Shown here: positions 20,417 through 30,240 of the stretch, one piece after another
Numbering within the stretch: position 1 is the first letter of the stretch
Layout: every line of letters begins with the position of its first letter
Source: Paragorgia papillata
Taxonomy: Eukaryota > Cnidaria > Anthozoa > Scleralcyonacea > Coralliidae
DNA length: 64,000 bases
Direction: 5' to 3'
Assembly (NCBI GenBank): GCA_035771165.1
Contig: JAWNZC010000280.1
Span: forward strand, 186,001-250,000
Made by a program: the position numbers and the translations under genes
Notes under the pieces: generated by a model
Told to the model about the DNA's origin: nothing
Database searches by the model: none
What the model saw: only the letters and a program-made list of their open reading frames with translations

Positions 20417-23335
20417 CTATTTCCTTATTACACGCTTAAAACTGTTAATGTCCTCTATGGCTCTTGTGTTATTGTCTAAAGAGTTCCATAAAACAGCAGC
20501 TTTATAGGAAATTGATTTCTTTAAGAAATCAGTTTTAGGCTTAGGTAGAAAGACAGTCAGTTTTCTTCTTAAATTATAATTACAATTGTATTTAAAAAAT
20601 AATGACTGTAGTGGAATAGGGGAGTGACCGTAATAACAGTTATGTACTAGATGTAACAACCTCTGCGAGTATAACTCCTCGAGTGATTTCCACTTTGTTT
20701 GAGCAAGAACGTCCTCTGTTGGCGTTTGCCAATCCAAACCGTAAATAAGTTTGGCAGCCCGTACATGTATACGCTCTAGCTCGCTAAATAGGGTTTTTCC
20801 GCATGAACCCCATATTATTAATCCATATGTAATTGAAGGTAATATAACTTTAAAATAAAAGTCAGCCTTAGCCTTGGTTGGTAAAAAGTAAAGGGACTTT
20901 AGAAGATTAAGTTTCTGTACGAACGACTTAATCAATTCTTTAACATGAATTTTCCACTTTAATTTGCTATCTATTTCAATACCTAGACATCTAGAACACT
21001 CAACTTGTTTAATGTAACTATTTCCTAATTTAATCCCTTGTAACGGCCCCACAAAATGACCTCGACTGAGTATCATAAATTCACTTTTACCAGGGTGTGG
21101 CGTCAAGAGATTATGACAGCACCAATCATATAACTTACGTAAAACTTTGTTAAGTGCTATAACAACTAAATCATGATTAGGGCCAATTACATAAATGGTG
21201 GTATCGTCAGCATACATATAAATATCCCCTTCACCGTCTTCACATATATCAGGCAAGTTGTTACAAAACAAAGAAAACAGAACTGGGCCAAGCACCGATC
21301 CCTGAGGCACACCGTATTTTACTGGCATGGGCCGTGATTGACACCCATTTACAACCGTTACTTGCGAACGATCAGACAAATAGTCAGCGATCCAAGACCA
21401 AAGGTCTCCTGAAATACCAAGTCCTTGCAGTTTTTGTAGTAATACCGAGTGGGATATGGAATCAAATGCCTTTCGGAAGTCGACAAACACAATACCAACC
21501 ACTTGGTGGTCATCAAGCGCCTTTCTCCAATCTTCAGTTATCTTCACTAGCAACAACTCAGTGGAATGTCCCTTTTTGTAAGCCCACTGTCGACAATTAC
21601 TGAGGCGATTTTCTGTAATGTGAGTTGTAACTGTTGAACCAACATTTGTTTCCATAATTTTACCAGGCACGCATAACAAAGATATCGGGCGGTAATTTTG
21701 TCTATCTGTTTCGTCTTCTTTTTTAAACAAGGGCACCACATTTGCGGATTTCCATGTATTAGGGACCAGATTAGATGTCATACTGGTTGTATATAGTGAC
21801 ATCAAGGATGGTGTTAAAGCATCCCCGGCATATTTTAATAGTTTGGGTGCAACTCTGTCTGGTCCACATGCTTTGTCAGCCTTAAGATTCTTTAGGTTCT
21901 GTGAAATAGCATCATTCGACAATGCAATGTGCATCACTGTTGGGGTTATACGTGTAATGTGGCTGAGATAATCTTCTTGATTAGATGCAGGAAGTTCATT
22001 TGCCAACTTTTCACCCACCGTGGAAAAATGCTCGTTCAATAGGTCTGCTTTCCCCAGGTCTGAGATTTCCATTGTTCCGTCTGTTCTCCTGATCCCCTGA
22101 ATTGGCTGCGTTATTCGGCTACCAGCAGCGTTCTTGACCAACTTCCAATACGATTTGCAATCTTTTACTTTATCAAATAGCTCTGCATAATATTTGGTTT
22201 TGGCAAACCTGACCTCTTGCGTTACTCTATTCCTCAACTCTCGGTATTTTATCCACAGTTCCGGCTTCTTTGTTTGTCTGGCCTTCAGGAGTGTTTTATA
22301 CCGCACATTCATCACATGACGTATTTGTGGGGTAATCCATGGAAGGGACTGCCGTCTTATCTTTATTTCTCTATAAGGGGCATGCCTGTCGCAAATATCG
22401 TTGAAAATTTTTAACCATGCTTGGTAACAATCATCAGGGTCGTCAAAAGTTGAACATACTGACCAGGGAGCTCCCTCGATATCATCAACAAACTTAACTT
22501 TATCAAAGTGTTTGTAACTACGTGCCTTCACTATTTTAGGAGGTGGTCTCTTAACTTTCGTCTTCAAACAGGCATATACTAACATATGGTCTGAAATTCC
22601 TAACTCTAGCGTCCTTGTATGTTTAATCAGATCTGTTCTGCTAGTAATCACCAGATCAATGAGGGTAGAAGTGTCATTTGTTACTCTGGTTGGTTGGTTA
22701 TTAACCACAGTATATTCAAATTGAATTAATAAACTGTGTAGTCTACTACCAGAAGTTGACAAAATGACATCTCCCTCCTTACGAGCAAAATCGCAGTTAA
22801 AATCACCTACTATCATAACGTTCCTATATTTCATCCAGACTTTTTCCAACATTTCATGAAAGCGGTCAAAGAACGCAAAATCTGAAGGCGGTCTATAAAT
22901 AGTTCCAACAATGAAGGCGGTAGAATTTACTAAGATCTTTAACCATATTCCTTCAATTTCGAGAACCTCTAGGGATTTGAGACGCGAAGAACAAATGTGG
23001 TTGTTTATGTAAACAAGGCAACCACCTCCAGCGGCTCCAGTGTTTCTATCTCTTCTTACAATTTTATAATTATCTATCTCGAGTTGCTTGTTTGATATTT
23101 TTCGGTCTAAATGGGTTTCTGTAATTGCTAGAATGTCAAAGCGACATACTTGCATTAAAACCTTTACTTCGTCTAATTTGTTCCTGAGGCTGCGAATGTT
23201 AAGGTGGGCCACATTTAAATTGCTTGATCCGCTACCTATTTCTCTCGCGAAGTCCTGTAAATAGTTCGAGTCATGCCTGGTTGCATCTTGCCAACCTGGA
23301 TTTTGTTCAACATCTCCTGCACGTATCAATAGAAT
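20417..23335 (-). CDS. LINE ORF2: APE endonuclease and reverse transcriptase
   Basis: About 970 codons without a stop; the frame opens directly after the ORF1 TGA. Residues 38-255 are an APE-type endonuclease (NVAHLNIRSLR, ITETHLD at 70-75, GTIYRPPSD, GDFN at 175-178, DLVIT, SDH at 246-248). Residues 480-760 are a reverse transcriptase with DFRKAFD (617-623, motif A), GVPQGSVLGP (673-682, motif B) and YADD (706-709, catalytic motif C). The C-terminus carries the conserved CLGIEIDSKLKW and YGLIIWG motifs. It would nick target DNA and copy the element RNA there. The domain order and spacing fit the CR1/L2/Jockey group. The ORF has no ATG at its start, and the first residues include the 2A-like motif, so it probably began as a downstream part of a longer reading frame. 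Confidence 0.92.
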   Translation of the reverse strand: MLLIRAGDVEQNPGWQDATRHDSNYLQDFAREIGSGSSNLNVAHLNIRSLRNKLDEVKVLMQVCRFDILAITETHLDRKISNKQLEIDNYKIVRRDRNTGAAGGGCLVYINNHICSSRLKSLEVLEIEGIWLKILVNSTAFIVGTIYRPPSDFAFFDRFHEMLEKVWMKYRNVMIVGDFNCDFARKEGDVILSTSGSRLHSLLIQFEYTVVNNQPTRVTNDTSTLIDLVITSRTDLIKHTRTLELGISDHMLVYACLKTKVKRPPPKIVKARSYKHFDKVKFVDDIEGAPWSVCSTFDDPDDCYQAWLKIFNDICDRHAPYREIKIRRQSLPWITPQIRHVMNVRYKTLLKARQTKKPELWIKYRELRNRVTQEVRFAKTKYYAELFDKVKDCKSYWKLVKNAAGSRITQPIQGIRRTDGTMEISDLGKADLLNEHFSTVGEKLANELPASNQEDYLSHITRITPTVMHIALSNDAISQNLKNLKADKACGPDRVAPKLLKYAGDALTPSLMSLYTTSMTSNLVPNTWKSANVVPLFKKEDETDRQNYRPISLLCVPGKIMETNVGSTVTTHITENRLSNCRQWAYKKGHSTELLLVKITEDWRKALDDHQVVGIVFVDFRKAFDSISHSVLLQKLQGLGISGDLWSWIADYLSDRSQVTVVNGCQSRPMPVKYGVPQGSVLGPVLFSLFCNNLPDICEDGEGDIYMYADDTTIYVIGPNHDLVVIALNKVLRKLYDWCCHNLLTPHPGKSEFMILSRGHFVGPLQGIKLGNSYIKQVECSRCLGIEIDSKLKWKIHVKELIKSFVQKLNLLKSLYFLPTKAKADFYFKVILPSITYGLIIWGSCGKTLFSELERIHVRAAKLIYGLDWQTPTEDVLAQTKWKSLEELYSQRLLHLVHNCYYGHSPIPLQSLFFKYNCNYNLRRKLTVFLPKPKTDFLKKSISYKAAVLWNSLDNNTRAIEDINSFKRVIRK
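23288..23329 (-). promoter_or_regulatory. 2A-like ribosome-skipping motif, altered last residue
   Basis: Two codons after the ORF1 stop the frame reads LIRAGDVEQNPGW. The 2A consensus is D-(V/I)-E-x-N-P-G-P, and such motifs are known in APE-type non-LTR retrotransposons. Here the final Pro, needed for skipping, is Trp, so activity is doubtful. Confidence 0.75.
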
Positions 23336-23908
23336 TCATCTGGTAGCAGTCGTATTCGAATAGTACGCGACACGACCCGCTGACAATTTAGGCCTCTTCA
23401 CGGCACAGTTCCAGAAGGAAAAACGTTTTGTTATGACCATTGTAATTGTAAGTACATTAGTGGTTGTTGACACCAAACCTTCGTATGTAAATTCAAATCT
23501 CTTCACTTTTGAACCTGACCCACTGAAGCGACCAGCGAAGAAGCGATCAAAATCACGAGAAATTAGCATCATTCTCCCTCCTATACCATATACATCAAAA
23601 GATTGATGTCTCGGAATATCTGTAGCGATATCTCCTACACCATTCAACCACCTTTCGAACGACCAAAATCCGAATTCGTTCAGTATATAATCATCGACTT
23701 CACTTCTCAACCCCGACCACTGGAGCGTCAAGTCATAAAATACAGAAAAACTCGAATTGCTGTTCTTTCCATTCAATAAACACCAGCTTTTGCTTGACTC
23801 GGTAGCTATACGACGAGGCCTCCCGTCTACAACAGTGTGGTTATTCACAAACAGCCAAAAATTTATCAGAATCACGGAGACTACCAAAACACGTCTGATA
23901 GCTGCCAT
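23336..23908 (-). CDS. LINE ORF1: short protein with signal-like N-terminus
   Basis: Starts at ATG 23906-23908, just inside the element, and runs 190 codons to a single TGA at 23336-23338. It opens MAAIRR then VLVVSVILINFWLFV, a basic stretch plus hydrophobic core like a signal or anchor sequence. The remainder (for example YILNEFGFWSFERWL and FFAGRFSGSGSKVKRF) matches no family I know; no zinc knuckle or coiled coil is visible. It lies in the same frame as the downstream endonuclease-RT ORF with only the TGA between them. Confidence 0.7.
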   Translation of the reverse strand: MAAIRRVLVVSVILINFWLFVNNHTVVDGRPRRIATESSKSWCLLNGKNSNSSFSVFYDLTLQWSGLRSEVDDYILNEFGFWSFERWLNGVGDIATDIPRHQSFDVYGIGGRMMLISRDFDRFFAGRFSGSGSKVKRFEFTYEGLVSTTTNVLTITMVITKRFSFWNCAVKRPKLSAGRVAYYSNTTATR

Positions 23909-23930
23909 GCTCAAGCATATATACCGTGAA

Positions 23931-24975
23931 CGACCATCAACCACCGTGAACCACCATGAACCACCATCAACCACCATCAACCACCAGAAAGCCCCAGAAA
24001 CCACCAGAAACCACCAGAAACTACCAGAAACTACCGTGAACCACCATGAACCACCATGAACCACTATGAACCACCAGAAACCACCAGAAACTACCAGAAA
24101 CCACCAGAAACCACCAGAAACCACCATGAACCACCATAAACTACCAGAAACCACCATCAACCACCATCAACCACCGTGAACCACCATCAACCACCGTGAA
24201 CGACCATCAACCACCGTGAACCACCATGAACCACCATAAACCACCATGAACCACCATAAACAACCATGAACCACCGTGAACCACCATCAACAACCGTGAA
24301 CCACCAGAAACCACCATGAACCACTATAAACCACCATAAACCACCATAAACTACCAGAAACCACCATCAACCACCGTGAACCACCATCAACCACCGTGAA
24401 CGACCATCAACCACCGTGAACCACCATAAACCACCATGAACCACCATCAACCACCATCAACCACCAGAAACCCCCAGAAACCACCAGAAACCACCAGAAG
24501 CCACCAGAAACTACCAGAAACTACCGTGAACCACCGTGAACCACCATGAACCACCATGAGCCACCATGAACCACCGTGAACCACCGTGAACCACCATCAA
24601 CCACCGTGAACCACCATGAACCAGCAGAAACCACTATAAACCACCATAAACCACCATAAACTACCATAAACTACCATAAACTACCAGAAACCACCATGAA
24701 CCACCGTGAACCACCATCAACCACCGTGAGCGACCATCAACCACCGTGAACCACCATGAACCACCATAAACCACCATGAACCACCATGAACCACCATGAA
24801 CCACCATAAACCACCACAAATCACCATAAACCATCCTGAACCACTATAAACCACCATGAACCACTATAAACCACCATGAACCACTATAAACCACCATGAA
24901 CCACTATAAACCACCATGAACCACTATAAACCACCATGAACCACCATAAACCACCGTGAACCACTATAAAAAAAA
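23931..24975. repeat. (CCACCATGAA)n decamer satellite, right block
   Basis: More than 1 kb of the period-10 array with variants (CCACCAGAAA, CCACCATCAA, CCACTATAAA). Variants cluster in runs, suggesting local unequal exchange. Long open frames on both strands are a result of the repeat. Confidence 0.92.
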
Positions 24976-25085
24976 CACATTAACCACCATAAATTACCAT
25001 TAACTATCATGATACCACTATAAAGGATAGACACAACAACATATATGCATTAAAACTACTATGTGTACCCTTACATGACGTACCA

Positions 25086-25225
25086 AGCGAGAGCTCTGGG
25101 ATAATCCACCCCCGGAAACAGAAAAACCTGTTGCCACTTGAAAGAGGCCGCCTTCACCTATATCCCAGAGCTTTCGTTTTTCGGCGCAGACCGTAAAGAA
25201 CGCAGGCTCTGGGAACGAGATTGGA
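25086..25225. mobile_element. MITE of the GCTCTGGG family, longer form
   Basis: GAGCTCTGGGATAATCCACC at the left, with AGGCTCTGGGAACGAGATTGG at the right, and internal copies (ATATCCCAGAGCTTTCG). Probably two nested copies. Confidence 0.65.
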
Positions 25226-25401
25226 TGGCAACGCGACGTCAGTTTTGGCCGAGGAGCCCTGGGTCGAGGACGCCGTCGCGTTGTCAAAACGATTGGATTT
25301 AGCATGCAACGTCTAAGGACGGGGACGTCCTTTTTTTCATTCGCGAACCCGTATTGGACAATCCGTGTCTAAATGAGGAAAACGCTACCAGAACACACAC
25401 T

Positions 25402-25845
25402 TTAGGAGGAGGAGGAGGCGGAGAAATAGGAGGAGGAGGAGGAGGAGGAGAAATAGGAGGAGGAGGAGAAAGAGGAGGAGGAGAAGAAAGAGGAGGAGGA
25501 GGAGGAGGAGAAATAGGAGGAGGAGGAGAAAGAGGAGGAGGAGGAGGAGGAGAAGAAAGAGGAGGAGAAAGAGGAGGAGGAGCAGATAGGAGGAGGAGAA
25601 ATAGGAGGAGGAGGAGAAAGAGGAGGAGAAGAAAGAGGAGGAGGAGAAGAAAGAGGAGGAGGAGAAAGAGGAGGAGGAGGAGAAATAGGAGGAGGAGGAG
25701 AAAGAGGAGGAGGAGGAGAAGAAAGAGGAGGAGAAAGAGGAGGAGGAGGAGATAGGAGGAGGAGGAGAAATAGGAGGAGGAGGAGGAGAAAGAGGAGGAG
25801 AAGAAGGAGGAGGAGAAAGAGGAGGAGAAAGAGGAGGAGCAAATA
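25402..25845. repeat. (GGA)n microsatellite, long block
   Basis: About 440 bp of GGA with AAA or ATA interruptions. It is preceded by AACGCTACCAGAACACACAC, the same 5' flank as the block at 26967, so flank and repeat were duplicated together. Confidence 0.92.
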
Positions 25846-25848
25846 AAT

Positions 25849-26450
25849 AATAAGAAATTCTGTAGAATTAGTTATTCTTCTCATGCCCTTCAACGAGTGA
25901 ACTTGTCTTATGTCTGTAGCATTTGCGGAAAAACGTTTTCTACACTTTTCAACATGCAACGTCATATTAAAAATTTCCATTATGAAAGTAATACCGGGCA
26001 TGTTTCCACGGTTATCAATGGGTCTACAGTCATGCAGCATCCTTTTACATGCATTGTCGCCGGATGCACACAGAGTGGTAAAACTGTATGGGTGAAAACG
26101 CTTCTGGAAAGCGCCAAAAGTACGATTAATCCCCCTCCCGAACGTATCATTTGGTGCTATGGACATTGTTTGGAGGAATATAGCGGGGTTTTGAGCAGTA
26201 TAAACGATCGTAGAGATAACGTATAGACTTGGATAAATAGCATATCATGAATATCATATTAAGTGTGATAAGCTAAACGGCCAAACAGCTAATTTACTTG
26301 GAGATATGTACCGAATTGTCGCTTATTTGGCTTTATTTTATAGAGTAAACGATGCCTTGAATGAAGAAACCATTCGGCAATAGGTTCGAAAGACATTGAA
26401 ACACTTTCTTCGGAGAGGTTTGCCAGAATATAAACTGTCAGGGGTTAAAT
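25849..26450 (+). pseudogene. C2H2 zinc finger fused to a packaging-ATPase-like P-loop (virus-like relic)
   Basis: The open frame to 26226 starts with a C2H2 finger (CSICGKTFSTLFNMQRHIKN then FH), followed about 25 residues later by PFTCIVAGCTQSGKTVWVKT, a Walker A P-loop, and PPPERIIWCYG. After a stop at 26224 the same protein continues in fragments (TANLLGDMYRIVAYLALFYR, then HFLRRGLPEYKLSGVK) to about 26450. Small P-loop ATPases of this kind package DNA in Polintons, adintovirus-like and related double-stranded DNA viruses; the assignment to that group is inference. A second copy of the 3' part lies at 32527-32940. Stops and truncation make it a broken gene. Confidence 0.6.
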
Positions 26451-26600
26451 AAAACTGGGCCAAGTAAGACATTAAGAAGAAACCCTTCGCCATTTTGAAC
26501 CAATATCTCCTTTTTTCTCATTAAACTACTTCCGGGGCTGGCCAAAGTTGATCCATAGTGTTCAGGTCGGAATGATGGTCTTTACAAAATATCGTTCGTT

Positions 26601-26918
26601 TTATATTAGTTCTGCGAGTCCTTCTAAAACTGGGCCAAGTAAGACATTAAGAAACCCTTCGCCATTTCGAACCAATATCTCCTTTTTTCTCATTAAACTA
26701 CTTCCGGGGCTGGCCAAAGTTGATATGTCGTCGCTATACGGCCTAACTTCTTGAAGCAGAGCAGGTGATAATTGATATTGCACTGACCAAAAGTTCAACA
26801 TACAATCACAAATGCATCTAATTTGCTCAGGGCTAGCAGTCTCCAACAGAGCTCGCTGTTGAATAGGTTCACATGTACATAATAGTTCAAGAAACGGTCT
26901 GTGCTTTTTGATCAACAT
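26601..26918 (-). pseudogene. minor core-protein-like fragment of the same virus-like element
   Basis: The minus frame of 105 codons reads RALLETASPEQIRCICDCML, then LMRKKEILVRNGEGFLNVLL. I recall this pattern (ALL.NA...I.C.C...LN, then KK..L...G.FL..LL.P) from small basic proteins in Polinton or adintovirus-like elements and many cnidarian genes. Function there is uncertain, possibly a minor core or membrane-active capsid protein. Its neighbours (ATPase relic at 25849, zinc-ribbon relic at 33063) support a virus-derived origin. Part of it is duplicated at 26450-26545. Confidence 0.5.
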
Positions 26919-26966
26919 CTCTATTGGACAATCAGTGTCTAAATGAGGAAAACGCTACCAGAACAC

Positions 26967-27098
26967 ACACTTTAGGAGGAGGAGGAGGAGGAGAAATAGG
27001 AGGAGGAGGAGGAGAAATAGGAAGAGGAGGAGGAGGAGGAGAAGAAAGAGGAGGAGGAGAAAGAGGAGGAGGAGGAGAAAGAGGAGGAGGAGGAGGAG
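26967..27098. repeat. (GGA)n microsatellite, short block
   Basis: Same 5' flank as the block at 25402 but only about 130 bp long, so the two differ by array contraction or expansion. Confidence 0.9.
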
Positions 27099-27178
27099 CA
27101 AATAAACATACACACAAAAGCATATAGCTCAGAATATTTATTACTGGTTCCAACATATAAATAGTTTACACAGAGCAT

Positions 27179-27361
27179 CTAGTAAGGTCTGCTTCTTAGA
27201 TTATATTTAGGTGTTTTTATTTTAAAAGTAGCGTGATAGTCTTTTTTGTCTTCCGATGATAATTGGGATACATCTGCTTTTGTCATGGGTACATATTTTG
27301 ATCTAGTCACCAATAGATGATGTTCATAGTCTTCTCTTTCATCCGGAGTCATCTTTGCCAA
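27179..27361 (-). pseudogene. short acidic/basic ORF fragment, unknown
   Basis: Sixty codons with MTPDEREDYEHHLLVTRSKY and the end KTPKYNLRSRPY. Not recognised. Its place next to the virus-like relics suggests it belonged to the same element. Confidence 0.3.
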
Positions 27362-27544
27362 GTCGCTTTCTTTCCAATCCGAAGAACTTTCCCAGTTATG
27401 AAAGAAATTATGTTTAAGCGTCGGTTGTTCAACGGTAGGAGAGCTAAGACAGAAATTTGCTGCTTATCTCTCGGAGATTTGAAAAGCACAATGAATCTTA
27501 TGGTCAGATTTTTATTAATTTCTCATCCAAATTTTAGTCAAAAA

Positions 27545-27823
27545 CCCTATTTAGACCCTCTCCACAACCTGACTCCATGTCATCCTTGGCCTTCCTCTTC
27601 CTCCCACACCTCCCACCTCATATTACATGCTTTTTTTCACCCAGTCACCATCATCTTTCCATAATACATGCCCCAGCCATCTCAACTGGTTCCACCTCAC
27701 AACATCAGTCACCAACTCAATCCCCATTCTTTCTCTCAACTCCACACTCATGCACAAGATACACCACACATCCATCGTATCATCCTCATCACTGTTCCTC
27801 CAATTCCACATACTTCCATGAAA
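27545..27823 (-). pseudogene. LINE 3' end fragment (RT C-terminus)
   Basis: On the minus strand, across frame changes: MRMIRWMCGVSC, ELRERMGIELVTDVVRWNQL then RWLGHVLWKDDGDWVKK, and GGRGRPRMTW. This is the familiar C-terminal tail of many LINE polymerases (RMRWLGHV...GRPR.TW). Broken, with an inverted duplicate at 42120-42398. Confidence 0.7.
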
Positions 27824-27831
27824 ATGTCAGA

Positions 27832-27966
27832 CAGACGGACGGACGGACAGACGGACGGACGGACGGAAGGACCGACCGAAGGACCGACGGACGGACGGAA
27901 GGACGGACGGACGAACGGAAGGACGGACGGACGGACGGAAGGACGGACGGACGGACGGACGGACGA
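27832..27966. repeat. (GGAC)n microsatellite
   Basis: About 135 bp of GGAC with AAGG interruptions. The counterpart in the other arm (42036-42106) is only about 70 bp. Confidence 0.92.
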
Positions 27967-28509
27967 ACAAACAAACAAACACACACGCACAAACACACAA
28001 ACAGACATTGATGTATCACAAATTATGTATTAGAATAAATTATTGTCTAAATATTTTTATGCCCTTATTCAAAACCTTTTGTAAAATGTAAATATACCAT
28101 AGGCAGCCCAAGCATATATTCAACTGAATGCGAAATTAATTTTTAGTTCGTACAGAAAAACCTCTGATTTGTTGTCGTCGAGCAATTGCTTCTCAAAGAT
28201 ACTGATAAAAGTATAAAACATAGCGATTTTTCGTTTCAAATTTTCCACATTTAAGCTTAGAAATCAGCAAATATTCTGAATAAATCAAATGTTTATCTAC
28301 ACCACGGACAACTTTTCTATTAAAAACAATACACTTTCACTTTTAATACAAGGACACAAAACGTGTCAAAGACACTTTATATATTAAATATAAATGCATG
28401 AGTTTTCGCCCAGTTTTATTATGCGGTCACACTGCGTCAAGTTCACCTTCGTTCAGTTTTCATGCTTTTAAAACCTTTGTCAAAACTGTGGCATTTTTAA
28501 AGAGGACAG
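27967..28509. other. no gene seen (inside left arm)
   Basis: AT-rich, with nothing recognised apart from a short AAAC/ACAC run after the GGAC repeat. Confidence 0.4.
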
Positions 28510-29167
28510 GATGTTATAAAAGGCATTCGGAAGTTTAAAATTGGGGAAAATAGCAACCTAATTTTACCATTGGTGCGGAAAGAATGTTTAGTTACCTTCT
28601 ATTGCACTTGGAAGACGATTTAATGTAGTTTCTAATGCAGCAACTCGTATATTGGAGTAGAAATATCGTTTATTTTATTCGACGACGTTATAATAGGCAT
28701 TCGAAAGTTAAAATTTGGGGAAATTACAACCCAAATTTGCCGTTTTTGCGGAAAGAATTTTTAGTAATATATTTCGGTTCTTCGAAGCTAATTCAACATA
28801 GTTTCTAATGTCGCAACAATTACTACCGAAACTCTTATATTGGAGAAGAAATAGCGTTTCGAGCAAGACTTCATTTTAATAGACGACAGAATGGTTATAA
28901 AGGCGTTGGGAAGTTAAAATTTGGAAAAATAGGAACCTAAAGTTACCATTGTCGCGGAAAGAATGTTTAGTTGCCTTTTGCAGCACATGGAAGCCGATTC
29001 AATGGAGTCTCTATAATGCAGGAAAAATGTTTACCGGAACTCTTATATTGGAGAAGAAATAGCGTGTCCTCTTCATTTTAATCGACGCCCGAATGGTTAT
29101 ATAATAGGTATTCGGAAGTTAAAATTTTGGGAAATAGCAACCTAAAACCTGGAAAATGTTGACCGGA
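28510..29167. repeat. diverged tandem repeat of about 190-200 bp, four units
   Basis: Units begin near 28513, 28690, 28893 and 29093 with the pattern TTATAA-AGGCATTCGGAAGTTAAAATT. Each contains CGGAAAGAATG and TATTGGAG(A)AGAAAT(A)GCGT. Similarity between units is about 70-80 percent. Confidence 0.75.
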
Positions 29168-29256
29168 TCTCTATTATAGAAGATATAGCGTTTCGAGCAT
29201 TATAATTAAAATGAAGTCTTGCTCGAAACGCTATATCTTCTCTAATATAATAGAGA
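29168..29256. repeat. hairpin AGAAGATATAGCGTTTCGAGC
   Basis: The 21-mer at 29178-29198 and its exact complement at 29221-29241 flank a 22-bp loop, with further pairing outside (TCTCTATTATAG / CTAATATAATAGAGA). Confidence 0.85.
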
Positions 29257-29308
29257 TAAGGATGGAGAGGATGGGGAGACAGACGGAGATGAGGATGGGG
29301 ATGGAGAT

Positions 29309-29641
29309 GTGGGTAGAGATCAGGATGGGGTGAAAGGTGGAGATGAGGACGAAGTGGATGGGGGGGAACACGTTTTTCTGCAGTTGTTGGTCAACGCCTA
29401 TGGTAAAAACCAAATTCGCGGGCAGTATCAAGGAGCATTTAAAGGAAAATTTAAAGGGAAGACAATGGAAGAATTGTCGTGGCGAGGTATCATTCGCTTG
29501 TGGTACCAAAAAAACGGAACGATGGTGTGCGAATGCGACGGAAAGAAAGCAAAGAACACGGACTGGGCGATGATAAGACATCTTGAAAGAACTGCGCACG
29601 ATTTACGAACCGGCATACCGTTTGTGTTCGTCAAACCATAG
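29309..29641 (+). CDS. unknown 110-codon ORF, intact in this arm
   Basis: Acidic start with GGDEDEVDGG, then EHVFLQLLVNAYGKNQIRGQ, WYQKNGTMVCECDGKK and DWAMIRHLERTAHDLRTGIP ending FVFVKP. I recognise no family. It could be an exon of a host gene or of the duplicated element. The copy in the other arm has lost 5 bp and is frameshifted. Whether it is expressed cannot be told from sequence; the absence of stops in one copy and even composition favour real coding ancestry. Confidence 0.4.
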   Translation: MGRDQDGVKGGDEDEVDGGEHVFLQLLVNAYGKNQIRGQYQGAFKGKFKGKTMEELSWRGIIRLWYQKNGTMVCECDGKKAKNTDWAMIRHLERTAHDLRTGIPFVFVKP

Positions 29642-29675
29642 GGGGCAAATTTGTGTAGTGTTGCGAAGATAGACA

Positions 29676-29944
29676 CCTACAATAGTTAAATAGAATAAAT
29701 GCCAAAGAAGGCGTGGTTAGACAGAAAAATTTTAATCTATTTACCAATAAAATAGTGATGTGAGTGGTTTTATGTTTAAATTTCTACATTCTGTGCACTT
29801 ATAGAGAAGTTATTAATAGGGAAAGAAACCCATTCTGCTAGTTTTTATTGCGACTTCACATCACTATTTTAATGGTAAAATAGTTTAAAGTTTTTCTATC
29901 AAACAACGCCCTCTTTGGCATCTATTCTATTTAACTATTGTAGG
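29676..29944. mobile_element. MITE, TIR CCTACAATAGTTAAATAGAA
   Basis: Begins CCTACAATAGTTAAATAGAA and ends with its complement at 29944. TIRs of about 80 bp (through GGTAAATAGATTAAA) enclose a TTCTGTGCACTTATAGAGAAG core. About 269 bp. Confidence 0.88.
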
Positions 29945-30240
29945 TCTCAATCTTCGCAATACGACACAAATTAACGCTGATAGCTCTCAAATTGTGAACA
30001 CAATGTAGAAACTTATAGCTTTTAGAACACTCGTGAGACTATTGTCTCGTTTTGCTAATCTGCCGGGACTTCTCCTTTAATAAATTCTTGAATTGTGCAA
30101 AGAATGTATATGTTTGCAGATCAAAGCACAGACATTGTCTTGCTGTTGATGTAATAGTTTAAATATCCGCGCCTTCATTGATTTTTTCAAAATAATTGTC
30201 TCGATCTTCAGCGCTAGATACTGAGCAGCAATAAAAAATA
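29945..30240. other. spacer between MITEs, repeat-derived
   Basis: Contains AACGCTGATAGCTCTCAAATTG and CGCGCCTTCATTGATTTTTTC, both of which recur near 30480-30600 and 30725-30950. The whole stretch is built of nested repeat copies. Confidence 0.6.

Larger units (their letters stand above)
20241..23930 (-). mobile_element. CR1/L2-like LINE, near full length
   Basis: A minus-strand non-LTR retrotransposon inserted in the decamer satellite. In order it has a 5' end near 23930, a short first ORF (23336-23908), a 2A-like motif just after that ORF's stop, an endonuclease-RT ORF (20417-23329), a 3' UTR of about 150 bp and an (ATT)n tail at 20241-20264. Decamer repeats flank it on both sides, so a target-site duplication cannot be recognised. 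The intact second ORF points to a young copy. Confidence 0.88.

Noticed and set aside
25354..26166. Long Gly/Arg-rich and Ser/Leu/Pro-rich open frames on both strands
   Set aside because: They are translations of the GGA microsatellite in different frames and change with repeat length.
27748..28033. RTDGRTDGRTDG and SVRPSVRPSV frames
   Set aside because: Produced by the GGAC microsatellite.
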